IMG/VR virus record: IMGVR_UViG_3300036770_000775
Location: 1 to 20,130 of that record
Origin: a virus
Length of the DNA: 20,130 nucleotides
Strand: one strand, 5' to 3'
The notes beneath the pieces were generated by a model. It made no database searches and was not told the DNA's origin. It worked only from the letters and a program-made list of their open reading frames with translations. Positions 6,456-13,775 of the stretch are shown piece after piece. Numbering within the stretch: position 1 is the stretch's first letter; every line of letters starts with the position of its first letter. The position numbers and the translations under genes are program-made.

Positions 6456-6874
6456 GATACTTCACTACGGCCCCCGCCGATGTTAGTGGTTTTGACCCAC
6501 ACACCTGAATTGTTTATTGCCTGTTCTTGTTCCCAGGTTTCCATGACTACATGACGGCATATGTTTTGAAACCAACGGTCAACTATTTCAGAATCAGTAT
6601 CTTCTTTCTTGATCATGTATCCGGCCTTGATCAAGCGATTCACAAATATCTCGTTCCAATCAAGTTCAAATGCACCTTGGTGTAAATTATCAGGATCTAC
6701 ATCCATGCTCAACACCGCAATGTAAGGTTCACCTTTTTCTGTAGCAATTTGTTTAGCAGTTTTAACTGGTTCTTTCTTTTTAGGAGGCGCTGGCGGCGGC
6801 TCAGGACGAGCCTGTGTTGGCTCAGGATTTACATTATGTCCTTTGCTGAACCATTTTTTAATATTATCTAACAT
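6452..6874 (-). CDS. Unknown 140-residue phage protein with a proline-rich linker
   Basis: The start is a choice. ATG 6874 (MLDNIKKWFSKGH) has an AGGAG ribosome binding site 8 nt before it. A longer form from ATG 6907 would overlap the upstream stop by ATGA but has no such site. The N-terminus has a short basic helix and then a proline/lysine linker (PEPPPAPPKKKEPVK). A conserved-looking domain follows (PYIAVLSMDVDPDNLHQGAF, then WNEIFVNRLIKAGYM) and ends in a helix with ETWEQEQ. It resembles a T4-like phage family whose function I cannot name. Confidence 0.65.
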   Translation of the reverse strand: MLDNIKKWFSKGHNVNPEPTQARPEPPPAPPKKKEPVKTAKQIATEKGEPYIAVLSMDVDPDNLHQGAFELDWNEIFVNRLIKAGYMIKKEDTDSEIVDRWFQNICRHVVMETWEQEQAINNSGVWVKTTNIGGGRSEVS

Positions 6875-6903
6875 GTCTATTACTCCTAATGCTACGTCCG
6901 GCG

Positions 6904-7152
6904 TCATTTTGTCAATTGCCACAATAAAAACTCATTCTTCTCAACCCAATAATGATCTTCAACTGGTTCTCCAGGACCGTGTATCAAACGAACGCCGTGG
7001 TATGCACGTTTGCCCCACAACTGTTTGCCAGTTAAAAAGCAAGTTTGCGGACGCCAACAGATCTTTAGTTTCCATGCTTTGGCACGTCGGAGACCCCAGT
7101 CTTCCGATGGTGGGCTGCCCTGTACTTCGCTGTCCATTCTACTTAGGCCCAT
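6904..7152 (-). CDS. Unknown 82-residue phage protein
   Basis: The frame is open upstream through a TTG codon. I choose ATG 7152, which shares one base with the queE stop (TAATG). The middle carries FLTGKQLWGKRAYHGVRLIH and the end HYWVEKNEFLLWQL, so aromatic and positively charged residues are evenly mixed. Two cysteines (CWRPQTC) stand five residues apart, but no second pair is seen, so a zinc site is unlikely. Function unknown; it may be translated by coupling with queE. Confidence 0.6.
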   Translation of the reverse strand: MGLSRMDSEVQGSPPSEDWGLRRAKAWKLKICWRPQTCFLTGKQLWGKRAYHGVRLIHGPGEPVEDHYWVEKNEFLLWQLTK

Positions 7153-7997
7153 TATTTGCCCCAACCATTGCCCCAGATATCTACGTGCAATCGAGGACTA
7201 TACCAGTAACCACGGCGTAGTGCTTCGTCTGCTACGTTGATTCTGTTGCCGTTGTACACAGACACAACACCACCCACAGGCATCACAAACACAGGACCTG
7301 AAAATCCACGCAAGCGATATTCGTCCACAGCACGATCTAGTTCGCCAAAGTCTTCGACTTTTTCTACCACAAACTTTAGATAGGTGATACCATAAGTCTC
7401 GTAATTCCACACAATGTCTGGTTTAATTGCGTCTGCCCAGGCTTCGCCTGACACGCTTAACTTTGGGCTTACGCTGAATGTAATCTCTCCATACCAGTTT
7501 GCTAGGTATTGTTTAAACTCTCTTGACAGTTCTTGGGTACCATTGGTTTCAAATGTAATGTGACGAAGGCCACGTTCGTGTAGCATGTCTAACAGCTCAG
7601 GGTATGCACGTTGCCAACCTAACAATGGCTCACCACCTGTGATAACCAAGTGTACAGGATTGCCGTTGGGCTGTTGCCAGTTGCCATTAGGTAGCAATGC
7701 TGTCATTTTCTCTACCAGTTCCTCGGGGGTAAAAGTAGGGCTGAGGTGCTTGAAGTCTGGATGCCACGATGCATAGCTGTCACATCCAGTTGCCACCAAG
7801 GGTAGTTCTTCAAACGTTTTATACAAGTGCACATTCTTTGCCACTTGGTCCGCCTCCGGGCTCTTCTCGCCCGGCTTACACCCAAAACCTGAGCACGTAA
7901 AGTTACAACCGAACGTGCGGAGGAAAATCGAAGGAACGCCAACATAACGGCCTTCGCCTTGCGCAGAATAAAATAGTTCACTTACTTTGAGTTTCAT
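7152..7997 (-). CDS. queE: QueE, 7-carboxy-7-deazaguanine synthase (radical SAM)
   Basis: QueE rearranges 6-carboxytetrahydropterin to 7-carboxy-7-deazaguanine, the base precursor of queuosine and of deazaguanine DNA. The start (YSAQGEG at 10-16) and FLRTFGCNFTC are typical. GGE at 121-123 (VITGGEPLL) binds SAM, and FETNGT and SVSPKL follow as in the family. The 281-residue length is a little above usual. The cysteines are odd: C31 and C35 are followed by C40, and CDSYASW, which normally contains the third cluster cysteine, is displaced to C72 by about 34 inserted residues. The start at 7997 has AAGGA upstream and overlaps the MazG-like gene by 20 nt. The assignment is firm, the cluster ligand is not. 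Confidence 0.9.
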   Translation of the reverse strand: MKLKVSELFYSAQGEGRYVGVPSIFLRTFGCNFTCSGFGCKPGEKSPEADQVAKNVHLYKTFEELPLVATGCDSYASWHPDFKHLSPTFTPEELVEKMTALLPNGNWQQPNGNPVHLVITGGEPLLGWQRAYPELLDMLHERGLRHITFETNGTQELSREFKQYLANWYGEITFSVSPKLSVSGEAWADAIKPDIVWNYETYGITYLKFVVEKVEDFGELDRAVDEYRLRGFSGPVFVMPVGGVVSVYNGNRINVADEALRRGYWYSPRLHVDIWGNGWGK

Positions 7998-8274
7998 TAT
8001 TGTCCTTGAAAATATTAGACCATTGTTTTAATTTTGCAATTTTGTTTTTTGCAGCTCTGTCAACTTCTTCTTTGCTAACAACGTCGTATACTATACACAA
8101 ATCAATCATTGCTTGCAAGTCCCCTAGTTCTTCTGCTAGATGTTGTCTGTTAGTTAGAGGTTTACCGGGTTTAAAGTTGTCTAGACCGAATCTACTGATC
8201 TTGCTGACTGCCACAATTACTTCGGCACATTCTTCTTGCGTGATATCTAGAATTTCTTTTTCTGTTGCGTTCAT
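7978..8274 (-). CDS. Small MazG-like nucleotide pyrophosphohydrolase
   Basis: This 98-residue all-helical protein carries the MazG metal motif: EECAEVIVAVSKI at 14-26 and then EELGDLQAMIDL, the EExxE...ExxD layout. It would hydrolyse nucleoside triphosphates, perhaps to remove unwanted or modified nucleotides. The start overlaps the SGNH gene stop by ATGA, and the gene ends inside the start of queE. The position next to queE may be chance, but a pyrophosphohydrolase near a base-modification gene is worth noting. The residues HLAEELGDLQ fit phage MazG better than HisE. Confidence 0.75.
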   Translation of the reverse strand: MNATEKEILDITQEECAEVIVAVSKISRFGLDNFKPGKPLTNRQHLAEELGDLQAMIDLCIVYDVVSKEEVDRAAKNKIAKLKQWSNIFKDNNETQSK

Positions 8275-8975
8275 AATCTTGTTACTTTGGCCATACCAGA
8301 CTTCTTAGGGTCTTTTCGTAGATTGATTGTTTCATCATGCATTGTAGCACGAGTTTCGGCTTTTGTCACCCAGCCCGGTAACACTGCGTCCAAATAGGCC
8401 AAATGCTCATCCGGAGTAGGATGAGGATCTGGTCCAGGCTTTGGCCAGTTGCCAGCAAACACTGTTTTGTCATACCCGGGGGCGATAGTGTCTAACACAT
8501 CGCTGTACAATCGCATTGCGTCACGGTGCAAACTGACATCATCGTCTGGACTTGGTCTGGCCATAAGCTCGACCATGCTCAAAAAACGCCAGTTGACTCC
8601 TGATCTTGACTCTAGCAAAGTTTTTACAGCTTTTATGAATGCTAGGTCTCTTATTAAATACCCGCGCTCGTCGATATGCGTCTTGAGGTACTCGGTATTG
8701 TATATAGGAGTAGAAAACATGTTACCCGGAGTATGCCAACGTCCATCTACATATCTATCGTCTCGAGTAAAACTAGTCCAGCATACTACAACAGTATCAT
8801 CGGGTCCAAAATGATGCCTTTGATCACACTCCATTACACTATTAAAAATATAATGATTACCACCGCCTGATTGCCCCCAGTTTTCAAAGTAATCAAACTC
8901 AGGTGCTAAACAGTCAGCCCAGGTACTCCATCTGTAATTAGTAAAACTGCATCCAAAAGCAAATAATCTGCTCAT
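8271..8975 (-). CDS. SGNH-hydrolase-like protein (copy near 8.5 kb)
   Basis: The 234-residue protein begins MSRLFAFGCSFT, with the nucleophile position S10 in GCS, and has a glycine/asparagine block GGGN at 37-40. D183 and H185 in DPHPTPDEHLAYL fit the C-terminal DxxH block, although the spacing is DxH. There is no signal peptide. It starts 1 nt past the stop of the radical SAM gene. It is clearly divergent from the other two SGNH-like proteins of the window. The role could be deacetylation of a glycan or a non-catalytic function. The substrate is unknown. Confidence 0.62.
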   Translation of the reverse strand: MSRLFAFGCSFTNYRWSTWADCLAPEFDYFENWGQSGGGNHYIFNSVMECDQRHHFGPDDTVVVCWTSFTRDDRYVDGRWHTPGNMFSTPIYNTEYLKTHIDERGYLIRDLAFIKAVKTLLESRSGVNWRFLSMVELMARPSPDDDVSLHRDAMRLYSDVLDTIAPGYDKTVFAGNWPKPGPDPHPTPDEHLAYLDAVLPGWVTKAETRATMHDETINLRKDPKKSGMAKVTRL

Positions 8976-8976
8976 G

Positions 8977-10980
8977 TTACCCTGTTACTTGTTTGACAGA
9001 AAACGCACCTTGCGCTTTGCTAGCGCCTTGGCCACGTTGTGCGGCATTGGTGTTGAGTGTTTTGCCCACACGATCAACTGTTGCTTTACCAAAGTTCCTA
9101 CGCCGAGCAAAGTAGAACAGTTCAAGGAATCGCGGAAAGCTCATGGTTTTGTCTTCAGGAAACTCTAAATGATAGGATACAGGAGCTTCTGTTAGATCTT
9201 GATTGAAACTCAAAAACTCCCAGATATTATAATCAAGGTCTAAATTCATCGGATAGTGATTACGTGCTTCGTAGGCCACTAGATAGTTTCGTTGAAACTT
9301 CATGGCAGAAGCCAGCAGCTTGGGCGGCAAGTTATAACGTGCCATGAACTGCTCAAGCATGTCAAAGATAGACTCGTATTGTTTTTCCACGTGCATGTTG
9401 ATAATGCTGCGGTGAATCAAGTTCCAACCGTGAATCTCGATGCCAATGTTGGGATGCTCAATCTTGCCAGAGGTCATCCAGTTGGTATAGTATTGACGCA
9501 CTTGATCTTGTTCTTTACGTAACCATGCATGGTCCTGAATATATGCAAACAAATCTTTATAAAAATCTGAATAACTTACACCTAGATGCTTATGAACTAA
9601 TCGACTCAGCAGTGTGCTCACGCCATTGATGTGCATGGTATTAATGAACCACGAAAATACGTGTGCGTCTAACATTACATCCCAGGGCATGTCTTTGGTA
9701 CCAGTAATAATGTCAATGCTTTCAATTACATGTTCGTTAGAATAGCTGCCTGAGAAGTAGTCAGTAACTGGTTGACTGCTGATTTTGAACAGTTTCTTTT
9801 GCAGTAGATTCATCTCAGCATTTTCCAACAACTGCGCCTGGAACACAGTAATACCAGTATGGTTGCCCATCTCAAACAGTCTGTAAAAGTTTTGCTTCCA
9901 TGAATCTAATGTTTCGCCTGGCAGACCGAGAATCAACTCTGTGTATACAGGAATGTTGCGCTGCTCGCATAGTTCAAACACCTCTTCCAGTTTGTTGATC
10001 TCCATGTTCTTGCGGCGAATGTTTTCTAGTACGTCAAGATCCAAGCTCTGTACGCTGAGGGTAAGTCCTTGGTTGAAGCCACGTGCATCTAAGAGTTTTT
10101 TTACAATGTCAATAACTTCTCGCTTTTGGTTCTTAGCCCAGGCAACAGAGAATGTTCTAGGACTGCCATACTTTTCTTGGCATTCAACAATCTTGTCAGC
10201 AATCAAACCGTCGCGCTCTGGAAACATGCCAAAGTTAGCGTCAGTGATTGAGATCCAATCAAAATTACGCTTGGCCATCCATTCTAATTCATCAAACACT
10301 CGTTCTAGGCCAAACTTTTTAACTTTGTTATATGTAAGACTACCCCAGTCACAGAACGTACACTGAAAGGGGCAACCGCGATTGGTCTCTAGTGTGCCCT
10401 GCCAAGTGATGTTAGGATTGTCTGCTACAAGCTGATCAAATACTCCGCTCAAATAAGGACTAGGAATTTCTTCTAAACTTTCAATACGTTTAGCGTCTTC
10501 AGTTTGTACAGACTCACCGTCGCGATTGATTAGCAGCCCGGGGATATTCTCCCAGTCTCGGCTGTCCATATGCTGCATGACCTTGCGGAAAGTGATTTCT
10601 CCTTCGTAACAGATCACTAAATCCATAAATGGATTCTTACGAAATAGATCCGGGTCAGTAATAGCAGGTTCTGGGCCACCAAAGATGGTCAACAGGTTAG
10701 GATTGATTTCTTTAGCTCGTCGTGCTAGCTCGTAGTTATAGTTGTGATTCCATACATAGGTACTGAATGCAACCACATCGTTCTGGGCCAAACGTTGTGC
10801 AATAGGTTCAACTTCATCTCTGCGCCAAATCCACTCAGTTACTTCCCACGCATCCTTAATAGCAGTATCAGCAATAGCATAGCTCCAGATTACCCCAGCT
10901 GAATAAGGCAAGTAGTAAGCATTAAACTCTTTAGGACCTTGTTGAAAGTTGGGCTGAACCCAGGCGATCTTTTTTTTCAT
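8977..10980 (-). CDS. B12-binding-type radical SAM enzyme
   Basis: Residues 1 to about 135 resemble a cobalamin-binding Rossmann domain (ending near ICYEGEITF). The cobalamin DxHxxG motif is not evident. The radical SAM domain carries CPFQCTFC at 203-210 (CxxxCxxC), which binds the 4Fe-4S cluster, and GLPGE near residue 350. At 667 residues it is in the usual range for this class, with a long C-terminal region of unknown use. Enzymes of this architecture do methylations, ring contractions and other radical chemistry. The start overlaps the glycosyltransferase stop by ATGA, and an A8 run lies at codons 1-4. It sits between queD and queE, but deazaguanine substrate specificity is not shown. Confidence 0.82.
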   Translation of the reverse strand: MKKKIAWVQPNFQQGPKEFNAYYLPYSAGVIWSYAIADTAIKDAWEVTEWIWRRDEVEPIAQRLAQNDVVAFSTYVWNHNYNYELARRAKEINPNLLTIFGGPEPAITDPDLFRKNPFMDLVICYEGEITFRKVMQHMDSRDWENIPGLLINRDGESVQTEDAKRIESLEEIPSPYLSGVFDQLVADNPNITWQGTLETNRGCPFQCTFCDWGSLTYNKVKKFGLERVFDELEWMAKRNFDWISITDANFGMFPERDGLIADKIVECQEKYGSPRTFSVAWAKNQKREVIDIVKKLLDARGFNQGLTLSVQSLDLDVLENIRRKNMEINKLEEVFELCEQRNIPVYTELILGLPGETLDSWKQNFYRLFEMGNHTGITVFQAQLLENAEMNLLQKKLFKISSQPVTDYFSGSYSNEHVIESIDIITGTKDMPWDVMLDAHVFSWFINTMHINGVSTLLSRLVHKHLGVSYSDFYKDLFAYIQDHAWLRKEQDQVRQYYTNWMTSGKIEHPNIGIEIHGWNLIHRSIINMHVEKQYESIFDMLEQFMARYNLPPKLLASAMKFQRNYLVAYEARNHYPMNLDLDYNIWEFLSFNQDLTEAPVSYHLEFPEDKTMSFPRFLELFYFARRRNFGKATVDRVGKTLNTNAAQRGQGASKAQGAFSVKQVTG

Positions 10981-11807
10981 TTTATTTTATTGTGTGGATT
11001 TGCAAACTGTACCATGAGCCGGTTGACATCATTCTTGGCTAACTTTTCCCAGGGGTCTTGTGTACCATTGAACACATTTTCAAAAAACTGTGTACTAACA
11101 CCAATAGTACGCATGTATGTAGCAAGTTTAGCAGCATCTCGGTGTCGCAGATCTAACATCTGTCGGCTGTGAAAATCTCGTGGGTCGTCGGGCTTGCCCT
11201 CTAGCATAGGACGATTGTTGTAAGTGTCGTCGAGATTGTTGCCTGTTAGATCATAACGATCGTGCAACACATCAACAGGAATACGCTCATAGATATCCAA
11301 CATGTATGCTTGCTGACTCACCCACCCGTCTTGTGTAGGATGTGGGCTAATGTAGCCCAATAGATCATACCACTTGCGAGGCACAATAGGGAAGATACTG
11401 TAAGGATGCAGATTGTGAGTACGATAGCTCAACAGCTTAAACTTGCCATCGTGGCTCATGATTTCTGTATCCCAACCTTGAGTTTCCATCACAGCATCGT
11501 CGTTCCAAATACACAGCCACTTGGAACTAGTTTGTGCTGCCATAGCATTGTTGTATTTGTGCAACCCGATATAGCCCATGCGGTCAAACTTCATTGCAGT
11601 ATACGCAATGTCTCTTGCATCTAACCAGGGCTGTAGATCTGTAGCAAAGTAGTTGAGACCAATGTCATCATCGCGATCAAATGCAAACATAATCTGCACT
11701 TGCTCGATGTTGTCAGCTAGTTCTACCAAACTACGGATACTGCGCCCAAGACTGTCAGTACGGCCACGAGTGGCCAACAGCATAGCAATGTTGTATTTGT
11801 ATTCCAT
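10977..11807 (-). CDS. GT-A type (family 2-like) glycosyltransferase
   Basis: The better start is ATG 11807 (MEYKYNIAMLLATRGR), giving 276 residues and a 1-nt gap after the queD stop. A longer upstream frame would overlap queD. LLATRGR and IMFAFDRDDD fit the first strand and nucleotide-sugar-binding region of GT-A folds. WNDDAVMETQGWD resembles the acidic motif that coordinates the metal and donor. The family uses nucleotide sugars, and the acceptor cannot be judged. The gene sits between queD and the radical SAM gene, within the same transcript. It may decorate a surface glycan, protein or, speculatively, a modified base. Confidence 0.7.
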   Translation of the reverse strand: MEYKYNIAMLLATRGRTDSLGRSIRSLVELADNIEQVQIMFAFDRDDDIGLNYFATDLQPWLDARDIAYTAMKFDRMGYIGLHKYNNAMAAQTSSKWLCIWNDDAVMETQGWDTEIMSHDGKFKLLSYRTHNLHPYSIFPIVPRKWYDLLGYISPHPTQDGWVSQQAYMLDIYERIPVDVLHDRYDLTGNNLDDTYNNRPMLEGKPDDPRDFHSRQMLDLRHRDAAKLATYMRTIGVSTQFFENVFNGTQDPWEKLAKNDVNRLMVQFANPHNKIK

Positions 11808-11808
11808 A

Positions 11809-12312
11809 TCACTCAAATAAGTCTTCGTTCCACTCACGATGGCCTTCACGGAAAGCCATGTTGCTTTGTGTTTCGCGTACTTCTACGCGGTAGCACCACA
11901 AACGTGCTGCTTCTCCCGGCCCCCACATTTCCGGAATGTAAACTCCGTTGACATATTTGTAAAGCATGTCTGATAACCCTTCACAGCCTAGTCGAGGTAG
12001 CACAACAATCTTGGCCATATTCTTCTCTTGTAGCAGTTTAAATGTTTCCATTTCTGGATCATCAGCGGCTACAATGAGTGTATGGTCAAACTGATCTTCC
12101 AGCTGCTTCTTGAGTTCTTTGAGCCCACCGTAGTCAGCAGCCCAGTTGCGAACGTCTAGATCGTTGGTACCGAAGTAGAACTTCATGCTGAACGAATAGC
12201 CATGAATCAAGTTACAATGGCTGTCGGCACGCCATTGACGATACGCACATGGAAATGCGTCATGATACTCCTTAGTCGAAGTATATTTGTATGTAATAGG
12301 TTGATTTGCCAT
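11809..12312 (-). CDS. queD: QueD, 6-carboxytetrahydropterin synthase
   Basis: QueD converts dihydroneopterin triphosphate to 6-carboxytetrahydropterin, the second step to deazaguanines. Length (167) and T-fold landmarks fit: C33 in HCNLIHGY is the catalytic cysteine, DHT at 76-78 supplies the Asp-His pair, and VEVRET near 143-148 holds the pterin-binding glutamate. DYGGLK at 60-65 matches the DxxxLK region. Two of three usual zinc ligands differ: the N-terminal AAH is AY (Y24) and HGH is HGY (Y39); the latter recurs in a known subfamily, the former looks unusual. The start has AGGAG and lies 87 nt after folE. Confidence 0.88.
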   Translation of the reverse strand: MANQPITYKYTSTKEYHDAFPCAYRQWRADSHCNLIHGYSFSMKFYFGTNDLDVRNWAADYGGLKELKKQLEDQFDHTLIVAADDPEMETFKLLQEKNMAKIVVLPRLGCEGLSDMLYKYVNGVYIPEMWGPGEAARLWCYRVEVRETQSNMAFREGHREWNEDLFE

Positions 12313-12399
12313 CTCTAGTCTCCTTTTAAAAGTAGCAAGTTTGATGACATGCAGAATTTATATAGCGGGGTGAACGTCTAAGACCGCTCAAGCAATTAC
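12313..12399 (-). other. Intergenic leader between folE and queD
   Basis: These 87 nt contain an AGGAG ribosome binding site just before queD and, further up, a TATATAAAT stretch (12364-12356) that resembles part of a T4-type late promoter (TATAAATA) without matching it fully. No good -35 box at a suitable distance and no terminator hairpin were seen. Transcription probably reads through from folE. Confidence 0.4.
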
Positions 12400-13101
12400 T
12401 TATCGCGGAGCAAAGTCTTGTTGGAGTTTAATATTGTCCATAAACTCTTTCTTAACGCCTGCATCAGTTTTAAATGCGCCCTTGAGCACAGTGGTTTGTG
12501 TTAGACTAGAGTGTGCCATAATACCGCGATTCTCGCAGCAGCCATGCACCGCCTGGATATAAACACCTACGTCTGTACTGCCTGTTGCTGCCATAATTTC
12601 TTTGGCAATGTCCATGGCAAGTTCTTCTTGTAGTGTACCTCTACGAGCACACCACTGAGCAATACGTGTGTATTTGCTCAGGCCAATAAGTTTGTCAGCA
12701 GCCAAAATACCGATGTAAGCAACACCGGAGACAGGCTGGTGGTGATGGCTACACATAGATTTAAGTTCACTTCGTACCACAAGCATGCCGTCATATGCGT
12801 CATCGGTGTGGTTAGGGAAGGCTGTTGCATTTGGTTTGTGTTCATAACGTCCACTCATGATTTCGTTAAAGTACATTTTAGCAAGTCGTCTTGCTGTACC
12901 ATAACTGTTGGGATCGTTCTCACGATCAATAAGCAAACGATCTAGCACTAGTTCAAATGCTTCTGTTGCTTCGTCAATGAGTTTGTGTTTTACTTCGGGG
13001 GTAATATATTCGCTAATATTATCACCGGCCCAAAAGCGTTTTCCGTCTAGGACCATTTTTTCGCGAATTGCTTGCGAAAGATTTTTACTTGTATCTGTCA
13101 T
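12400..13101 (-). CDS. folE: FolE, GTP cyclohydrolase I
   Basis: FolE opens GTP to dihydroneopterin triphosphate, the first step of folate and of deazaguanine synthesis. The zinc ligands C117, H120 and C188 are in SMCSHHHQPVSG and HGCCENRG. GLSK at 140-143 and RIAQWCARR follow, as in the family. The 233-residue length matches. SMCEHH is SMCSHH here, a mild departure. The start has GGAG and follows its own promoter with a palindrome. Since queD and queE are downstream on the same strand, this copy most likely serves base modification rather than folate. Phage folE is known in that role. Confidence 0.9.
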   Translation of the reverse strand: MTDTSKNLSQAIREKMVLDGKRFWAGDNISEYITPEVKHKLIDEATEAFELVLDRLLIDRENDPNSYGTARRLAKMYFNEIMSGRYEHKPNATAFPNHTDDAYDGMLVVRSELKSMCSHHHQPVSGVAYIGILAADKLIGLSKYTRIAQWCARRGTLQEELAMDIAKEIMAATGSTDVGVYIQAVHGCCENRGIMAHSSLTQTTVLKGAFKTDAGVKKEFMDNIKLQQDFAPR

Positions 13102-13132
13102 TTATTTCTCCGAGTTTGTGACGAGGATGTCA

Positions 13133-13149
13133 TACAATTATTAATTGTA
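13133..13149 (-). promoter_or_regulatory. Palindromic operator-like site overlapping the folE -10 box
   Basis: TACAATTA-T-TAATTGTA on the plus strand is a perfect 8-bp inverted repeat with one central base. One arm contains the -10 box TACAAT (13149-13144). A regulator bound here could block the polymerase, so it may be an operator. A chance AT-rich palindrome is also possible. It lies 32 nt before the folE start. Confidence 0.5.
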
Positions 13150-13173
13150 CTGTATTTAGACCAACGGTGTCAA
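13144..13173 (-). promoter_or_regulatory. Sigma70-like promoter of folE
   Basis: On the minus strand, a perfect TTGACA (13173-13168), an 18-nt spacer and TACAAT (13149-13144, 5/6) precede folE. The -35 box covers the stop codon of the short DegT-like gene. A start near 13137 would give a leader of about 35 nt with a GGAG ribosome binding site. It would allow folE, queD and the downstream genes to be transcribed separately from the dpdA end of the cluster. Confidence 0.65.
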
Positions 13174-13775
13174 TCTATAATTTTTATTTTTCTGCAATCT
13201 GGATATTCTACATACACCGGATCTGGGTTAGTTTCTTTGAGACCTTCAAGTAATGCAATACCTAATTCGGCTTCTTCGGGTGTGGGCTTGTAGTGGTAGC
13301 CAACACGAAACACTTGTTGATCTTGCCAGGGTTTAATAGCAAGATCCCTGCCATCATACCGCATACGGATAATAGATTCATATGCTACAGAATCATCTAG
13401 CAGGATGGCACCACCACGTCCAATGTGCAGAGGTTTGGTATGTCCAAAACTCAAACACTGTATTTGGCCTGCGCGATACATGTCTCTACGGCATAATCTA
13501 GCACTGTCCCAAATGCGTGTACCTTCAAATTTGTATTCACCAATCCATTGTTGTCTGTGCGACAAATGGTCTGGGAAATAATCGTATTTGATACCTAGCT
13601 TGTGCATGGTCATAGGAATGCTCAAATAAGTGAAAGGCGTAAAAGAACACTCTTTGATCTGGTCGTGCCGCAAACAAAGTTCAATTGCATGCGTACAGCA
13701 ATCAGTCATAATTGCATAAGGTGCGCCTGTGAACCGGGCTAACTCTTGTTCAAACTTTAAAATTTTATCAAACAT
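13170..13775 (-). CDS. Short DegT/DnrJ/EryC1-like PLP aminotransferase domain
   Basis: The family makes amino sugars (nucleotide-sugar aminotransferases or dehydratases). TDCCTHAIELCLR near 24-36, FTPFTY near 45-50, IWDSA (D90) and SFGHTKPLHIGRGG (K114, the PLP lysine) follow the family order. The protein is about 201 residues, roughly half the usual 370, and lacks the C-terminal small domain, so it may be inactive, a partner, or a compact phage form. I choose ATG 13775 because GGAAG precedes it. The gene overlaps the epimerase stop by 8 nt. A substrate role with the neighbouring epimerase is plausible. Confidence 0.75.
   Translation of the reverse strand: MFDKILKFEQELARFTGAPYAIMTDCCTHAIELCLRHDQIKECSFTPFTYLSIPMTMHKLGIKYDYFPDHLSHRQQWIGEYKFEGTRIWDSARLCRRDMYRAGQIQCLSFGHTKPLHIGRGGAILLDDSVAYESIIRMRYDGRDLAIKPWQDQQVFRVGYHYKPTPEEAELGIALLEGLKETNPDPVYVEYPDCRKIKIID

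Noticed and set aside
6908-6935. TTGACA at the end of the 82-residue gene as a -35 box for the 140-residue gene
   Set aside because: The best -10 candidate is TAGCAT at 15 nt, a poor fit in both sequence and spacing, and the hexamer lies within coding sequence.
9941-10366. Long open frame on the plus strand opposite the radical SAM gene (also 1851-2228 and others)
   Set aside because: These are shadows of minus-strand genes: no ribosome binding sites, low-complexity translations, and all confident genes are on the minus strand.
12356-12364. TATATAAAT on the minus strand upstream of queD as a possible late promoter
   Set aside because: It does not match TATAAATA at the last base, lacks a -35 box, and read-through from folE explains queD expression.
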